The notes: generated by a model from the sequence alone, not told the origin. Counted from the stretch's first letter, positions 1 to 11,229 are shown. The stretch is DNA of 64,000 nucleotides from Siphlonurus alternatus (GCA_949825025.1 OX463778.1:12548171-12612170), one strand, 5' to 3'. A program made the numbers and translations.

Positions 1-2493
1 TTAGGCCAATACTTCATTATAAAACAAGCCTACAACTCAGTGTACTGCATAAATTTTTTTTTGTAGTTTGAAAGTATTTTTGACTGACAAGAAGAATTTC
101 TTTAATCAAGTAGCTATATATTTTTAAACTTTTCTTTGGAGTGTTTTTCAGCAGGGCGTTAATTACAAAGATAAGACACGTCAGCAATTGTTCTGCACTT
201 GGGGTTATTGACCTTGAGAGAAGTAGCTTCGTCATCCAATCCATCACCAGCAGCGGCGTTCAGAATAATATGCAGGAAGAAGGGGGGGGTCTGGATCGAT
301 CGGCTACGGGCATTAATCAAATCTGGGATCAAGTATTGCCAGCGCCATTAGTGCTCGAGACGCCAATCAAGAAGAAGAAAAAGAACCGTGGAGTACACCT
401 CTGGACACCAAGAACGTTATCTTCTGGAGAACATGGTCCATAGAAGTGTGGTGAACTTATTTTAAAATTGCTAATAGTTGGTGCATATCCCACGATACAA
501 TGAAAAAAAAATGTGGAATACAATTTACTATATTTACTTGTGTTGCAGTTGTCTTGAAAGAAAAAAATAATTATTATAATGCAGAAAACAGCATATAATA
601 ATATAATGATGTTATAGAAAATTGTATTGTTTTATATTGGATCTAGCTTTTTTGTGTTTGTCTTTTAACTCATTTTTTTTATTTTTTTTTTCTATACTTA
701 CTCTTAATATTCTTCTTTTTTCCTCTCTTTTGAGACTTTTCCTATAAACTTACATGACAGTACTTCATTTAATATGACACTTTGACTGTAAGAAAATTTC
801 CGGGTATGTCAAATTGTACATTTGCAGACGAATTTATCTCGATGACACACATTTATCCATTATCAAAAAAAAAAAATCATTAGAAAACTTCTAAAATATT
901 TATACATTATAATAAAATTGCCTTTAAATTTCGATACTGAAATAACAAATAATGAAAAATTAGAAAACACACCTGTCTGTTCTTAAACTTTGCTATTTGT
1001 AAATTTTTTTGTACTAAATTTCCTTAATTACTTGGACATTCTCAAACTAAAAGGTCAATGGTGGGCAGAAAGTATAAGTTTATCATCTGTTTTTTTATAT
1101 AAATTATATCTTGTATATTTTAGTTCTGATTTTCTAATAATTTAAAACGCCTCCTATAATATGTATATCCTGATAAATTTAAACATGTAATATACAAGCA
1201 ACAAAGCAGATCCACTACATATACATATTCAAGTTAGTATAAAACATACGTATCACGTGCCTGTGTATTACAAGGGAATGGTGTATGAAAATATAAAAAA
1301 GTTGGGAAAAGTAGTATTTTATTCAATGTGAAGTTATATACATTTTTAACATACACTTCTCAGTATGGTTTGAGGAACATTAAGGTCTCTCTCTCTCTGA
1401 CTGTTATACGTGCGTGCTTGATAATACGGGTAAAAAAAAAAAGAGAGAGAACACATTCTAAATTTATTTAGGCTGACACAGCGACGGAAAGTGCCATGCT
1501 CGCTACACGTAACTGGATTTGCATATTTCTCTGTTGCTTTGCTATGAGTAGAGTCAGCAGCAAGAGGGGAGGGGAAAGGATGGGCACTTTTTGCCACCCG
1601 GTTTTCAGTTGTCAGGTGACGATCCTACCACACTACGAGTTTCGAATGTATAAGAGGATACTCATCCTCTAATGATGACGTCACAAAAGTAGAAAATAGC
1701 ATGCAAATTACTTAACTCTACTTAACAATTTTAATTATAATTTAATTTTTTTTTACGTTACAAATTTACATTGTAATTAATTAAATTTAAATATATTACT
1801 TCTGTGTGTCATAATGAATTATTGTAACTTTTTTGTGTATATTTTTTAAGGATATTTACATTTATTTTAAAAATATATTAAAAAAAATGATTTTTGATAA
1901 ACAGAAAAATTGAAAAAGTTCATATTTTGAATAATTTACATTATTCTTTCAAATTTAATGAAATGTTATTATAAGAAGTTAAATAAATTGTTATTTTAAA
2001 AGTAAATGTTGTTTTAAGTTAGAAGAAGTTTTTGTTTAAAGGGTTAAAATACAAGTGTTAGAGTCAGCAGTGTGAGTGCTTGTACCAGCATCAACTTTGT
2101 CTGTACGATAGGTATATAAAAAAAAGATGGGGGCTTTGCCAGCTCTTCCATAAATCAGCGCAGCTCATCATCGCCCCTCGCTGGTCCATTGATCCAGCAG
2201 CATCCCTGTAGCCAATCACGTCACCCAGACTCGAACCAGCCTCTGTAATGCAGGTGGGACAACAGTGACGCTTCGCTAGTTTTGTTATATTATTTAAAAG
2301 TCCATACGAGAGTAGCAAAATTTACATCGAGCCTGCAAGGAAAAGTGCATTATCGATTCCATCAACTTTTCTAAAAGGTAAAAAAATCACTGAGTTGGTT
2401 AAATTGGATTTTTTTGTTTTGATCTTCCAAATTTAAATTACAGATAAGAATTTAAAGGTTGTTTCATATAACTTGGTTTTGACGTAACATCTT
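1..2493. other. Non-coding AT-rich interval
   Basis: Apart from the weak exon candidate at 152-443, this is AT-rich sequence with homopolymer runs. More GC-balanced patches lie at about 1475-1620 and 2060-2300; the second contains a CCAAT pentamer near 2212. A TGACGTCA octamer sits at 1676-1683. No gene is recognisable; short frames such as 1346-1597 and 2091-2318 (minus) show no known motif. Confidence 0.5.
152..443 (+). CDS. Weak candidate for a terminal coding exon, product unrecognised
   Basis: A pyrimidine-rich tract ending TTTTTCAG at 151 precedes a frame that stays open to a TAG at 441-443. The stretch is clearly richer in G+C than its surroundings. The encoded segment of about 96 residues has an acidic/Gly patch followed by a run of five lysines (IKKKKK) near its end, which could be a basic nuclear-localisation-like cluster. 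No domain is recognised. There is no upstream exon in the window, because the left edge is only 151 bases away, so the reading frame cannot be confirmed. It may equally be a chance frame in a GC-richer patch. Confidence 0.2.
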
Positions 2494-2592
2494 GGCACAA
2501 ACTTTACTCCTGCCTCACTTGCTATAGAGCTGCAGATCTAATAGACAGAGAGATGCAGTTTTACAATTTCAGGTGAAGTAAGCTCACTCTAT
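2494..2592 (-). repeat. Dispersed repeat fragment, partner of 28185-28266
   Basis: The minus strand of this stretch matches the plus strand at 28185-28266, sharing landmarks TGCATCT, GTCTATT, AGCAAGTGAGGCA and AGAGTAAA/GGAGTAAA in the same order. It is a diverged interspersed repeat in opposite orientation. The two short pieces show no terminal repeats, so the class is unknown. Confidence 0.55.
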
Positions 2593-3822
2593 CAATATCA
2601 AATGAATTTAGCTTGGAATTACCAAAGAGGATAGGGAGGTAGAGACGTTCAGTAACTCTTTAAAAATGGAAAAAAAAAATCTTGTGTTAAAAAAAAAATA
2701 TTGCCCTAAAAACTATGAAAAAAATTGATAATCGGGAGTTTTATAGTCACCCAGCAAAGAATTTCCTCAAAAAAAGGTCATTTTGACGATGCTAATAATT
2801 TTCATATATTTTACTTTATTATTTTAAATTTTAGTAAAATTTGAAAAGATTATTGTTATAAATTATTCACGTTAATATTTAAGAACAATGTTTAGATGTG
2901 CTTAAATAATGCCATATTCTTGTTTATTATATAAGCTCTGAGATACTTATTAAAACTGCCATGTTAAAATATATTTAGTATATAATGTAACTAAACATTG
3001 GGTGATTTAATATTAAAACAAAAACAACATAATTTTTTTAATACCATAAAAAATATAAAATTAAAAATTATAATTAATGTATTTTACTTTTTTACTTTGT
3101 AAAGTTTGAAACCTGAAATGTGAAAGACGATACTTAAGCCTGAACTAATTAATGCTTAAGTTAACTTCAGTAATTAGGTTCTTACACCTGCATGCACCTT
3201 ACGTAATATAAAAAAGGCTCATTTAAATATAAACGTCAATGGGAACATAAAAAAGGTTTTGTTTTTATTTGGCTTGGCATAATAATAATATTATGCAGCC
3301 ACAGCCTTGCAAATGCAGTAAACTTTTGGTTCTCTCTCTCCCCCCCCCCTCCCCGTGTCATTATATTAAAACAAGTAAGCCAACATTTGTCGCTTGACTA
3401 AATCTTAGAGTTATCAAATCTAAAGGTACAAGAAGTCGTAAATAATTATATAGCACAAGCTACCTACATTTGGATTTGTCATTGCGGTATATTCTGGAGA
3501 AATATAAACTATACAGATATATTTTATCTCGGTAGTTTGACGTTAATTATTTGAACGAGCTAATTACAACTAAGTACATAACTACAACATGCTTGCTTGA
3601 GGCCAACTGGGGCGTTAAGCAAAACCATTCAGTCACTGCAGCCATAGAAACTTGTTGACTTGTTTAATAATCCCCATACAATAATTTTATAAAAATATAT
3701 TATAAATAATTGTTTTATATATTATAAAGCATAATTTAAAACTTAAAATTTCTATTGAAAATTTCTATAAATAAATTATTATAAATTTTGCTCTGCTGGT
3801 CAAAAAGACACCAATTAACCTC
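2593..3822. other. Non-coding AT-rich interval
   Basis: AT-rich sequence with poly-A and poly-T runs and one pyrimidine patch, CT repeats then a C run, at about 3331-3355. No gene, RNA or inverted repeat was recognised. Confidence 0.5.
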
Positions 3823-4205
3823 TTAAAGGGAAGGTAACACTGATCAGCTAATCGATATATTCCCATTTTATTAACACATAACCTTTAGCATGGAGATATA
3901 AAAATCATATTTTTTTTTTTTTTTTTTTTTTTTTAAAAACAGATTTTAGTACCTAAAAGCCACAGAGATAATTTTAAAACAATTATTTGAGCCAATTTTT
4001 TTAATTTACTTTTTTAGTTTGGCTCTTTATGAGAAAGCCTTATGCTAAAAAGTAAAAAATTTAAAAATGTTGGCTCGAATAATGGTTTTGAATTTTTTCT
4101 GTGGCTTCTATAGGTACTAAAATCTGTCTCTAAAAAAAAATTCAGACTTTTTACCACACAAATGGGAATATGTCAATCAGCTGATACGTGTTACCTTCTC
4201 CTTAA
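3823..4205. mobile_element. Foldback MITE, family C, TTAA flanks
   Basis: Inverted arms: AAGGGAAGGTAACAC on the left mirrors GTGTTACCTTCTCCTT on the right, and the arms continue inward through CAGCT, AATGGGAATAT, ATTTTAGTACC and AAAGCC. TTAA stands at both outer ends (3823-3826 and 4202-4205), matching a TTAA target-site duplication as used by piggyBac-like and some Kolobok elements. A long poly-T run (about 3909-3934) interrupts one arm. A second member lies at 16276-16665. No transposase is encoded, so it is non-autonomous. Confidence 0.75.
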
Positions 4206-5400
4206 GAACGATTCAACCCCGCTATATAACGGTGCCACAGCTAAATTTTAGAGATCTACATATACTAAAGTTCATATTCATCTGGGGTTTTGTCGGAAAC
4301 GCTCGGGTGTCCTTCGGTTAGGCTCGGCCAATGAAATTCTCTGTTACAAACAACGCACCAATCACTGAAGACCTTACAAACACGACGAAAACCAGAAAAC
4401 CAAGTTAAATGTGAACCAAAGTAGTACAATCTTCATTTGGTGACCTGGTAACTACTTTTTTAAATTTTTTAAATAGCTTTGTGGTGTTGCTCTTAGCTGC
4501 GGCCGTGGTATCAGCACACAAAATCGCCTCTCTCCCTCTCTCCTCCCCTCCCCCCCTTCACTGATGCTGCCTTCTCATCCAGTTCTTAATTTGCATACCC
4601 CCCTCCCCCCTAAGAAGTCGGCCAACAGTTCGTCTCATTATTAACGATTGAATCACCCCCCCACCCCTTCAATTTCAACCCTTTGCCATTCTCATTACCA
4701 GAATATAAGAATGAAAATTTAGCCTCAAGTTTTGAAGTTTCTCAAGATTTCTAATTTGATTAAATTTGCAAGTTTTCTCCCTAAAAAGAACAGTTACTTT
4801 TAAATTAGTGTAAAAGAAAAATGAGAAGGGTAGAAAAAAAGACGAAAAAAAGACAAAGTACTTAATAATAAAATAATAATTATAGAATATGTTAAGTTTT
4901 GTTAACAAAATATTGCTTCAGCTTTTCTTCTTTTATATTTTACTCTTTTTTTTATACTTTGTAATATATTCAATTAAAAATTTAATAAGGTCTGGTGTAA
5001 AGGGTGATGAATGAAATATATATATAGCAACTCTTTTTCTATAGATAAAGTAATAAAATTGTCAATGTGAAAATTAATCATTGAGTGGCGAGTCAACCGA
5101 AGAACTCTAAGAGTACAAATTAAAAACTTCTTGCATACAGTTTGAAACGAGTCTGCATTCAGGCTATAATATTGATGTATTTTTTTTATATCTTATTATA
5201 TATACCAAGGTTTTTCTTCCAATATTTAATTAAAACTCAATGAATCTTGTAGTTGCAAGTTATCGTTCATCACTTTAAAGAACATTTTGATTCGACGTTA
5301 AAAGTTACGTGGTATACTGACCTCTATATTAAAGGTTTCTATATGTTTCTTTAGTCAGGTTAATTGAAGACATTACTAAAAAAAAAATGGTCTCCTTCAT
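4206..5400. other. Non-coding interval with C-rich patch
   Basis: Contains a moderately GC patch at about 4210-4400 with two CCAAT pentamers, and a C/T-rich stretch at 4525-4670 with several C runs. The rest is AT-rich. No supported gene. Confidence 0.45.
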
Positions 5401-5404
5401 TAAC

Positions 5405-5459
5405 AAGTGCCGCTAAAGACCGAGAGACCGAGCTGGCTGGAAAGGTTTGGGTTACACAC

Positions 5460-5557
<98 letters not shown>

Positions 5558-5770
5558 CTACCCTAAAGCATAATGCTATATTATCTTAATCCAATATGTT
5601 TATTCTCCTAAAAATGCACAAAAACAAAAATCACAACAAACAATTTTATTTTACGGTCAATATGACTGCTTGGGCCACAGACTACACATCAATAAATTCA
5701 ATTCAATGTATACTGACTAAAGTTTTCATAGTTCCTTCAGCACAAATAGGTAAATGCCGAGTTGGATGTA
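5405..5770 (+). mobile_element. SINE relic interrupted by a (TA)n array
   Basis: Starts with a stretch containing GACCGAGCTGGCTGG, which resembles the 5' part of tRNA-like SINE heads. After the (TA)n array it contains the conserved core at 5709-5741 (ACTGACTAAAGTTTTCATAG followed by TTCCTTCAG), then ATAGGTAAATGCCGAG at about 5746-5761. The core also occurs at 7539, 25900, 40527 and 49227. In the 25900 copy the core is likewise followed by an ATAGGCAAATGCC-like string, so both modules belong to one element type. The 5' limit is uncertain. Confidence 0.45.
5463..5555. repeat. (TA)n microsatellite
   Basis: About 46 uninterrupted TA units. Its IYIYIY translations are not genes. It lies inside a SINE relic. 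Confidence 0.98.
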
Positions 5771-6786
5771 TGTTGATGTATGTTCAGAAGGGACCCACAA
5801 AATCTCAAAAAAAGTAAAGTTAGGTCAGGTTCACGAGGTTCCCTTAGTTGAAAAAATACATCAACAACTCGTCCTTTACAAATCTAAATGTAACATTTTT
5901 ACGTCTTTTTACCTAAAAAAAAACTTGTTTTCTCCCTCTTTGTGCAAAGTGAGGATAAAAAAATAATATTTAATTTTTTAAAATATTCATGCTCAAATAC
6001 GTAATTTAGTCTTTTTTCCTCCTTTTTTTTCCTTGCAAACGTCAACTCGTGTAGAAAGTTTTAAAGTGTAATGCCACTTAATTATCATCATACAGTAATT
6101 ATTTTCAATAAAAAAAGTCCTGTCATGCTATTTATTTTATGCAAAATGTTACATATATAAAAATATTCACTAATCACAAATTCTGTTCTGACAGAAACGT
6201 AAATAATTGCAAAAATGTTAAATCTCGCAAATAATTACCCAACATTTCTTTTCTGTGAGATATATCAGTTTTAAAATGCTTTAAACTTTTTTTTTGTTGT
6301 TGTAATACTATCATATTCTCTTTGATATTTTGTTGAAACTCGTTTCAAATTATTACAAGATTATATATTTTTTAAATCTCTACAAACATATTTTATAATG
6401 ATATTATTAAAATTTGAAAGCTTTTATTCTTGTAAAATTGAAGCTTGTGACTATGAAGTCATTCATCAAGCGTTTGACACATGGTTTTGTAAGAACATAA
6501 AGTTGTCACATTTCCCTTGGGGGTATAGAAGATTTAAAAGCTCTTTTCGTTCATGTCACAGATGTTTTACTTGGCATATTAATAGACTAATTCTCAATAA
6601 TGATACTCCAATAAGATAAAGTGGTAATATATGATAGAAAATTTATTTTTCTGTAACTCAAACCACAGTAATAATGACTTCTTCATAATATTATGTCATT
6701 GAACTGTCTGGATCTTTGTAGACCCAAGCTAAAGTTACGTGGTATTTTGTAAGCCCTTTTCAAACTGTAATAGGATATTAGAAATA
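5771..6786. other. Non-coding AT-rich interval
   Basis: AT-rich. A 73-codon plus-strand frame at 6398-6619 has Cys and Trp residues but no recognisable domain or splice context, so it is not called as a gene. Confidence 0.45.
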
Positions 6787-7516
6787 TATCGTCCCTCGTC
6801 CGGAATAATGAGGAATCTGCTATGGAGTATCAACCTCGTTTTTTTTTATTACAGATATATGGATAGAGGGGGAAAAGTTATGCTACCTTAATTATTTTCA
6901 GATTTTTAGAGCCCGGGAAGTATTTTTAAAAAATTATTGAAAGTCCTTTTTGTGACGTCACACGGCGGCAAGTCCTATCTTTTTCTTAAGGATTGGCGTC
7001 TCGTGACGTCACAAAAAGAACTTTCAATAAATTTTTTTAAAAATAGTTACCGGGCTCTAAAATATCTTAAAAAAATCAGGATAGCATAATTCTGCGCCCT
7101 CTTTCCATTTCTGCAATAAAATAAATTGAGGTCGATACTCCATTTCAGATGAGCAAAATACTAACTGTATAAGTTTTGTTTATAGGTTTCATGTAAAAAA
7201 TCATTTGCCATTGCGAAATATCACCAGTGAAGTGAAAACATCGAATTTTGTGCAAATTGTACTTTTTTAATTATAATTAATAAAATAAGCATATGCGCGT
7301 ACTCTATTATATAATTATTAAAGTCAGTGTTAATGTGTGATGCTGCATAAAATTATATTAAGGAGCGGCGAAGATTGACCAGCAATATGGTATGTAAAAG
7401 TACATCAATTTATAAAAATTTATTGTTGCGTTCACCTGAAATTGCAGATAGCTCATTATTGTAACAAGATCATGTTAAGGCAGATAGTTCATTATTCTGG
7501 ACAAGGGATGATATAT
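6787..7516. mobile_element. Family B MITE split by a family A insertion
   Basis: The left end reads ATATCGTCCCTCGTCC then GGAATAATGAG; the right end mirrors it as CATTATTCTGGACAAGGGAT then GATATAT. The family A-II element at 6822-7143 sits just inside the left arm, so the B element is the older host. Two tandem CAGATAG.TCATTATT blocks near the right end (7446 and 7482) match the internal reiteration in the B copy at 58625. Confidence 0.7.
6822..7143. mobile_element. Foldback MITE, family A-II
   Basis: Ends ATGGAGTATCAACCTCG and GAGGTCGATACTCCAT pair with each other, followed inward by TTTTATTACAGATAT.GGATAGAGGG against CCCTCTTTCCATTTCTGCAATAAAA. The inner part has AGAGCCCGGGAAGTATTTTT and two TGACGTCA octamers (6953-6960 and 7004-7011). 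It is nested in a family B element. Close relatives are 48338-48651 and 11230-11547. Confidence 0.85.
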
Positions 7517-7538
7517 TTCCAATATAGTATGATAATTT

Positions 7539-7573
7539 GACTGAGGTAACTATGGAAACCTTAGTCTAAGATG
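7539..7573 (-). mobile_element. SINE conserved-core fragment
   Basis: A 35-bp stretch, GACTGAGGTAACTATGGAAA followed by CCTTAGTC, nearly identical to the minus strand of 40527-40561. It lies just beyond the right end of a family B element and no head is visible, so it is a fragment. Confidence 0.45.
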
Positions 7574-8021
7574 ATCGTTTATTATTGCTTCAATCACCTT
7601 TCGGATGTACGAGTGTTTTGTTTTTGTTTTTTTTTCCTTTCTATGAAATCCAGTTTTTCTCTGAAACCCAACCATGATCATCTGATTATAATTCAAATGT
7701 GATAACCACTGCGGCAAAATTTCCTGGCCAATAAAAAGAATAAAGAAGAGTACGTACTACGGATAAATTTTTAAAATTTGTTTTATTTATCTTACCACTA
7801 TTATAATGGAAAGGTAAGCCGGTATATTTTTCTTTCAGTAGAACTGAATTTTTTTATAGAATGTTGTTTTAAGCCTACGAGCAATTCAGAACTTTTCAGA
7901 GAAAAGCAGAGAAAGAGATAGATGTTAAAACAAATCCTGTACCTGCTCCATATGTTTGAAAACATTGAAGCTTATAACTAAAAATTGTTCGCACTCACAC
8001 ACAAAAAAATATGAAGTCTAG
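7574..8021. other. Non-coding AT-rich interval
   Basis: AT-rich sequence; no inverted repeat, RNA or coding signal recognised. Confidence 0.5.
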
Positions 8022-8108
8022 GTGTACACTCCATTCGAATAAAAATGTCCAATGTGGCCATGTTAAAGTATAGCCGGATCGGATGTTTTTGTACGAAATG
8101 AGTGTACG
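8022..8108. mobile_element. Small foldback element, TGTACACTCCATTCG ends
   Basis: The left arm GTGTACACTCCATTCGAAT with AAAAATGTCC pairs with the right arm GGATGTTTTTGTACGAAATG ending AGTGTAC. At about 87 bp it is hairpin-sized. A half copy of the left arm is at 14944-14985, showing that it is a dispersed family. Confidence 0.6.
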
Positions 8109-8111
8109 TTC

Positions 8112-8547
8112 ATAGATGAGGTCTAACTAAGCCAGTCTTAACTTTGTTGATTTTGATTGTTGTGAAAATTGAAATGGACAACATACATGGAAATTTTTTA
8201 TTGCAGAAATAAATAGAGGGTATACCAAATTATGCTACTCTGAATTTTTTCAAATTTTTTTGACACTCAGAACTATTTTTAAATAATTATTGAAAGTGCG
8301 GCCACGCCTCCTGGAGGCTTCAATAGGCGTCTCAGTCTTATCCTTTTTATTAAGGATTTAGGGGTGCCAAGTTAAATTACAGAACTTTCAATAATTATTT
8401 AGAAATAGTTCCGTGTCTCAAAAAAATCTGAAAAAATTCAGAGTAGCATAATTTAGTACCCTCTATTCATTTCTGCAATAAAAAAATTTCATGTAGGTTG
8501 TCCATCAACAAAGTTAAGCCTGAATTAAAGTTAGACCTAATCTATAT
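8112..8547. mobile_element. Outer palindrome hosting a family A element
   Basis: AGATGAGGTCTAACT and CTTAACTTTGTTG (8114-8152) recur inverted as CAACAAAGTTAAG and AGTTAGACCTAATCT (8506-8544), immediately outside the family A-I MITE at 8174-8505. Either an older foldback was split by the A insertion, or this is a longer A variant with extra outer arms. The left arm has about 20 unpaired bases (8153-8173). Confidence 0.5.
8174..8505. mobile_element. Foldback MITE, family A-I
   Basis: ATGGACAACATACATGGAAA pairs with TTTCATGTAGGTTGTCCAT. Inward lie TTTTATTGCAGAAAT and ATTTCTGCAATAAAA, then ATAGAGGGTA and TACCCTCTAT. The centre contains a GC-rich block (GGCCACGCCTCCTGGAGGC). Copies are at 20379, 57919 and 9197. 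It is non-coding and non-autonomous. Confidence 0.85.
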
Positions 8548-8571
8548 GCCATTGGGTGATAGTTTCTACAA

Positions 8572-8756
8572 ACTGTGTCACAAACTGCAAAAATTTATGA
8601 TTTCTTGCCAAATAGTATAAAAATATTGAAAGTGACGTTGTTTTTAAAAAAAGTTTAAAAAAGATATTGATTGAAAAGGAGTTCTATTCAGTGAAATCAT
8701 ATTTTAGTAACAAAATTAGTGAAAGTGTTATGATTAATGTACCTGTTAATAATTGA
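8572..8756 (+). pseudogene. LINE ORF2 C-terminal remnant
   Basis: Translation gives IYDFLPNSI in one frame, then KKILIEKEFYSVKSYF in the next, ending at TGA 8754-8756. These match IYDFLPSSL and RILIEKEFYSVKAFF in the intact fragment at 59381-59878. One base is missing in an A run near 8620, shifting the frame. Only the terminal 60 or so residues of the ORF survive, with no catalytic motif. Confidence 0.75.
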
Positions 8757-8899
8757 CTTTTTTATTATTGTATTTATAAATGGTTAAAATTTATATTAAT
8801 TATGCAATGTTTTATGTTTTGCTTTCAGTGTCTGACGTGAACCATGTTGTATGTACAACCAGTTGTTCCAAAATAAAAATAAAATAAAATAAAAAACAA
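8572..8899 (+). mobile_element. 5'-truncated LINE fragment, Jockey/CR1-like
   Basis: Holds the last part of a reverse-transcriptase ORF (see 8572-8756), a short 3' UTR ending ATGTACAACCA, and an A-rich AAATA-repeat tail at about 8870-8899. The same ATGTACAACCA block precedes the tail of the LINE at 59081-59880 (minus strand), so the two belong to related elements. Truncation at the 5' end is typical of target-primed reverse transcription. Confidence 0.75.
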
Positions 8900-9196
8900 A
8901 GCGTCAAGCACAGTGACGTAGTTATTGTATTTATATATACTGAATGATTTCTTTATTACGCTGTAAATAAATTCTTTGTACACTACTGACACTATGAGGA
9001 AATAGAACATTTTCAATATGAGTTTCTCACTTTGAATACAAAATGACGAGTGAATTCCCAACATGTTAAATGCGTTCGAGTGAAATAAAATAACGACGAG
9101 TGAACAGTTATTGAAAATTGGAATTCACTTTTTTTTCCGTGAATGCTTCTGTGACATGTTTTGAAGAAAAAAAAATAAAATCACTCACGAATGCAC

Positions 9197-9484
9197 CAAT
9201 GGATAACCTGCATGAATTTTTTTATTGCAGAAATGAATAGAGGGCCTAAAATTATATAATTACTCTATTTTTTTTTTCGTATTTTTTTAAAGGCCTGGAA
9301 GTTTTATTAAAAAGTTTTACCGAGGTCGGATTTGAACCCATGCCCCTTTTGGGTGACATTTTTCTCTGAAGTTTCAATATTTTTTAAAAATAATTCCCAG
9401 GCCTTAGAAATATGAAAAAAAAATCAAACTTTGCATGCTATATTCATTTCTGCAATAAAAAGATTTCATGCAGGTTTTCCATTG
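9197..9484. mobile_element. Foldback MITE, family A-I, with tRNA-like B box
   Basis: Ends CAATGGATAACCTGCATGAA and TTTCATGCAGGTTTTCCATTG. Inner TTTTATTGCAGAAATGAATA pairs with TATTCATTTCTGCAATAAAA. The minus strand at 9324-9339 reads GGGTTCAAATCCGACC, an exact RNA polymerase III B-box-type sequence, also present in diverged form in the copy at 11230-11547. Confidence 0.8.
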
Positions 9485-9758
9485 CAAAGTATGAATTACC
9501 TTTTTTAGTCCAGTTGAAACAAAATCTACTCTGGAGAATCTTCGATCGCGCCACCCACGCAAGTTAAAACATGTCCCAAGCAACCTCTCAATTTACGACA
9601 TGCAGTTTACACATAAAATCTACTCGGACTTTTCTGACGTCACGAAATTTCTCCTTTGCCAATACAATTCTTTATGGGACACAAGTATGACATCAAACAA
9701 ATAAGCCGAATAGACTATAACAATTTTGACGAAACTTCATTTTGTGAATGAATAAAAT
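9485..9758. other. Non-coding interval
   Basis: AT-rich with one TGACGTCA octamer at 9635-9642. No gene recognised. Confidence 0.5.
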
Positions 9759-10099
9759 GTACAGTTATCACCTCGGAAAATTCCCCTTTTAGTGTTTTTA
9801 ATCATCGTGTCCCCTAAGAATATCACAGAGGATGGCAATTAACAATTTATTGGCGGATTCAGATGGCGACAACGGCGATGCCACGCGATTTTGACGTAAA
9901 AGCTATGAAATCCTACGTATGCGGCAGCGAATTCGCCGGGAATCACGTTAATTACGATGCTCTTTTTCTTTTAATCGCCAAATATGGCCGACAATGGATG
10001 TTACAGCAAGTGCGTATTATTCGCGTCGCATGATAAAAATCGCCATGTGAATCCGCCTTAAGGTTACAAGTGCGAAAATTTCCAAGACGACGGGTGTAC
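9759..10099. mobile_element. Family E MITE split by a family D element
   Basis: The left end GTACAGTTATCACCTCGGAA pairs with the right end TTTCCAAGACGACGGGTGTAC. The right arm is broken at ATTAACAA (about 9846), where the family D element begins, and resumes after 10060 with GGTTACAAGTGCGAAAATT, equivalent to the ATTAACAAGGCTGCAAAGGG of other family E copies. Family E is therefore the older element here. Confidence 0.7.
9850..10060. mobile_element. MITE, family D, nested in family E
   Basis: TTGGCGGATTCAGATGGCGA on the left and TCGCCATGTGAATCCGCCTT on the right form imperfect terminal repeats. The interior (AATTCGCCGG, GATGCTCTTTTTCTTTTAAT, ATATGGCCG) is unique rather than palindromic. Relatives lie at 34803-35011, 43514-43780 and 53101-53302. 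The GG-start TIR and size are compatible with PIF/Harbinger-type MITEs, but no clean 3-bp TSD is visible. Confidence 0.75.
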
Positions 10100-10111
10100 A
10101 GTACATAATAT

Positions 10112-10242
10112 GTGCGATTCACAAAAATCCAGAAATATATCCAAACTTCTCACTAACCATGGTTAGTGCAGTTATTGAGATAGACTTACACTAAATGTAT
10201 TTAGTGAAAAACCTGGCTTATCATCTTTCGTAAATTGTGTCC
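10112..10242. mobile_element. MITE, family F
   Basis: GTGCGATTCACAAAAATCCAG on the left against CTGGCTTATCATCTTTCGTA and TTGTGTCC on the right, with CACTAACCATGGTTAGTG inside. Other copies are at 19980, 30352, 53303 and 54499. Only 12 bp separate it from the family E element to its left. Confidence 0.65.
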
Positions 10243-11229
10243 AATATATTTAACTGTATACTTTTGAAGTTAGAGACTTATAAGTCTTATAACCTAACCC
10301 TGTGGATATGTAACTTTTGCTATATTATATATAATAACGTATGGCTGGTTGCATAAATAAAGGGTGTAGAGATTTACAAGGCTTTAAAGGTCCACTTTAT
10401 GACGAGCAGTCTTATATGATGAGCTAACATAAAAAAAAAGTGAGTATATATCTTATATATACCATCGTTCTTCCTTCTATATATCAACATAGTAAGGAAA
10501 TTTTAGACTATTTTCAGAAACTATTTTAGTAATTCTTAGTAAATCTGATAGTTTATTACATTCATTAAGCTACTAAATTTATAAATTTGACTTTGAAAGA
10601 TAAAGATCTGATATTACATAAGATATAAAAATATGAATGGTGACCTCTCTTTGGGATGAAAACAAGTTTGTGAAAAGCTGAGCGGCTGGACATGATATGA
10701 AAGGTCCATAAAAGACGTACGTTACCACCAGATATTGCTTGTGGAGACGACCCTTCATAGGGAAGAGAAACTCCTACTTTGACATGCTACAACTTTTCAT
10801 TTTACCGCCTAGAGCAAGGAACATATTGCCGTTCACCAAGATATTATTATATTCCTTAAAGGAAAGATAATAATTTACTAGCTTTACATAAAGAAAAAAA
10901 AAAATGAGCTACTCAATATATTTTTGTATACTTTAATGAAGTTGAAAATTTTATTATTAATTTTTTCTTTGATAAAGGGATTTAATGTCATAAATAAAAT
11001 AGAATCTTTTTGATGTTACTTTGAATAGGGAGTTTAATGTCTTATAATTTATAATATAATATACATTTTATTATAATGACATGAATTATATGTACCAATC
11101 ACGAGTTGAAGACAAACTGGTTATTACAATTTTTGATAATGATAATAATGATGATATGCTGAAACTATAAAGAATATAAAGCAATAAGTATCAAGACTAT
11201 AAAGTAAAATTTACTAATAAAAGACAAGA
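10243..11229. other. Non-coding AT-rich interval
   Basis: AT-rich, with some repeated GATAAT trinucleotide-like runs near 11145. No gene or RNA recognised. Confidence 0.5.
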
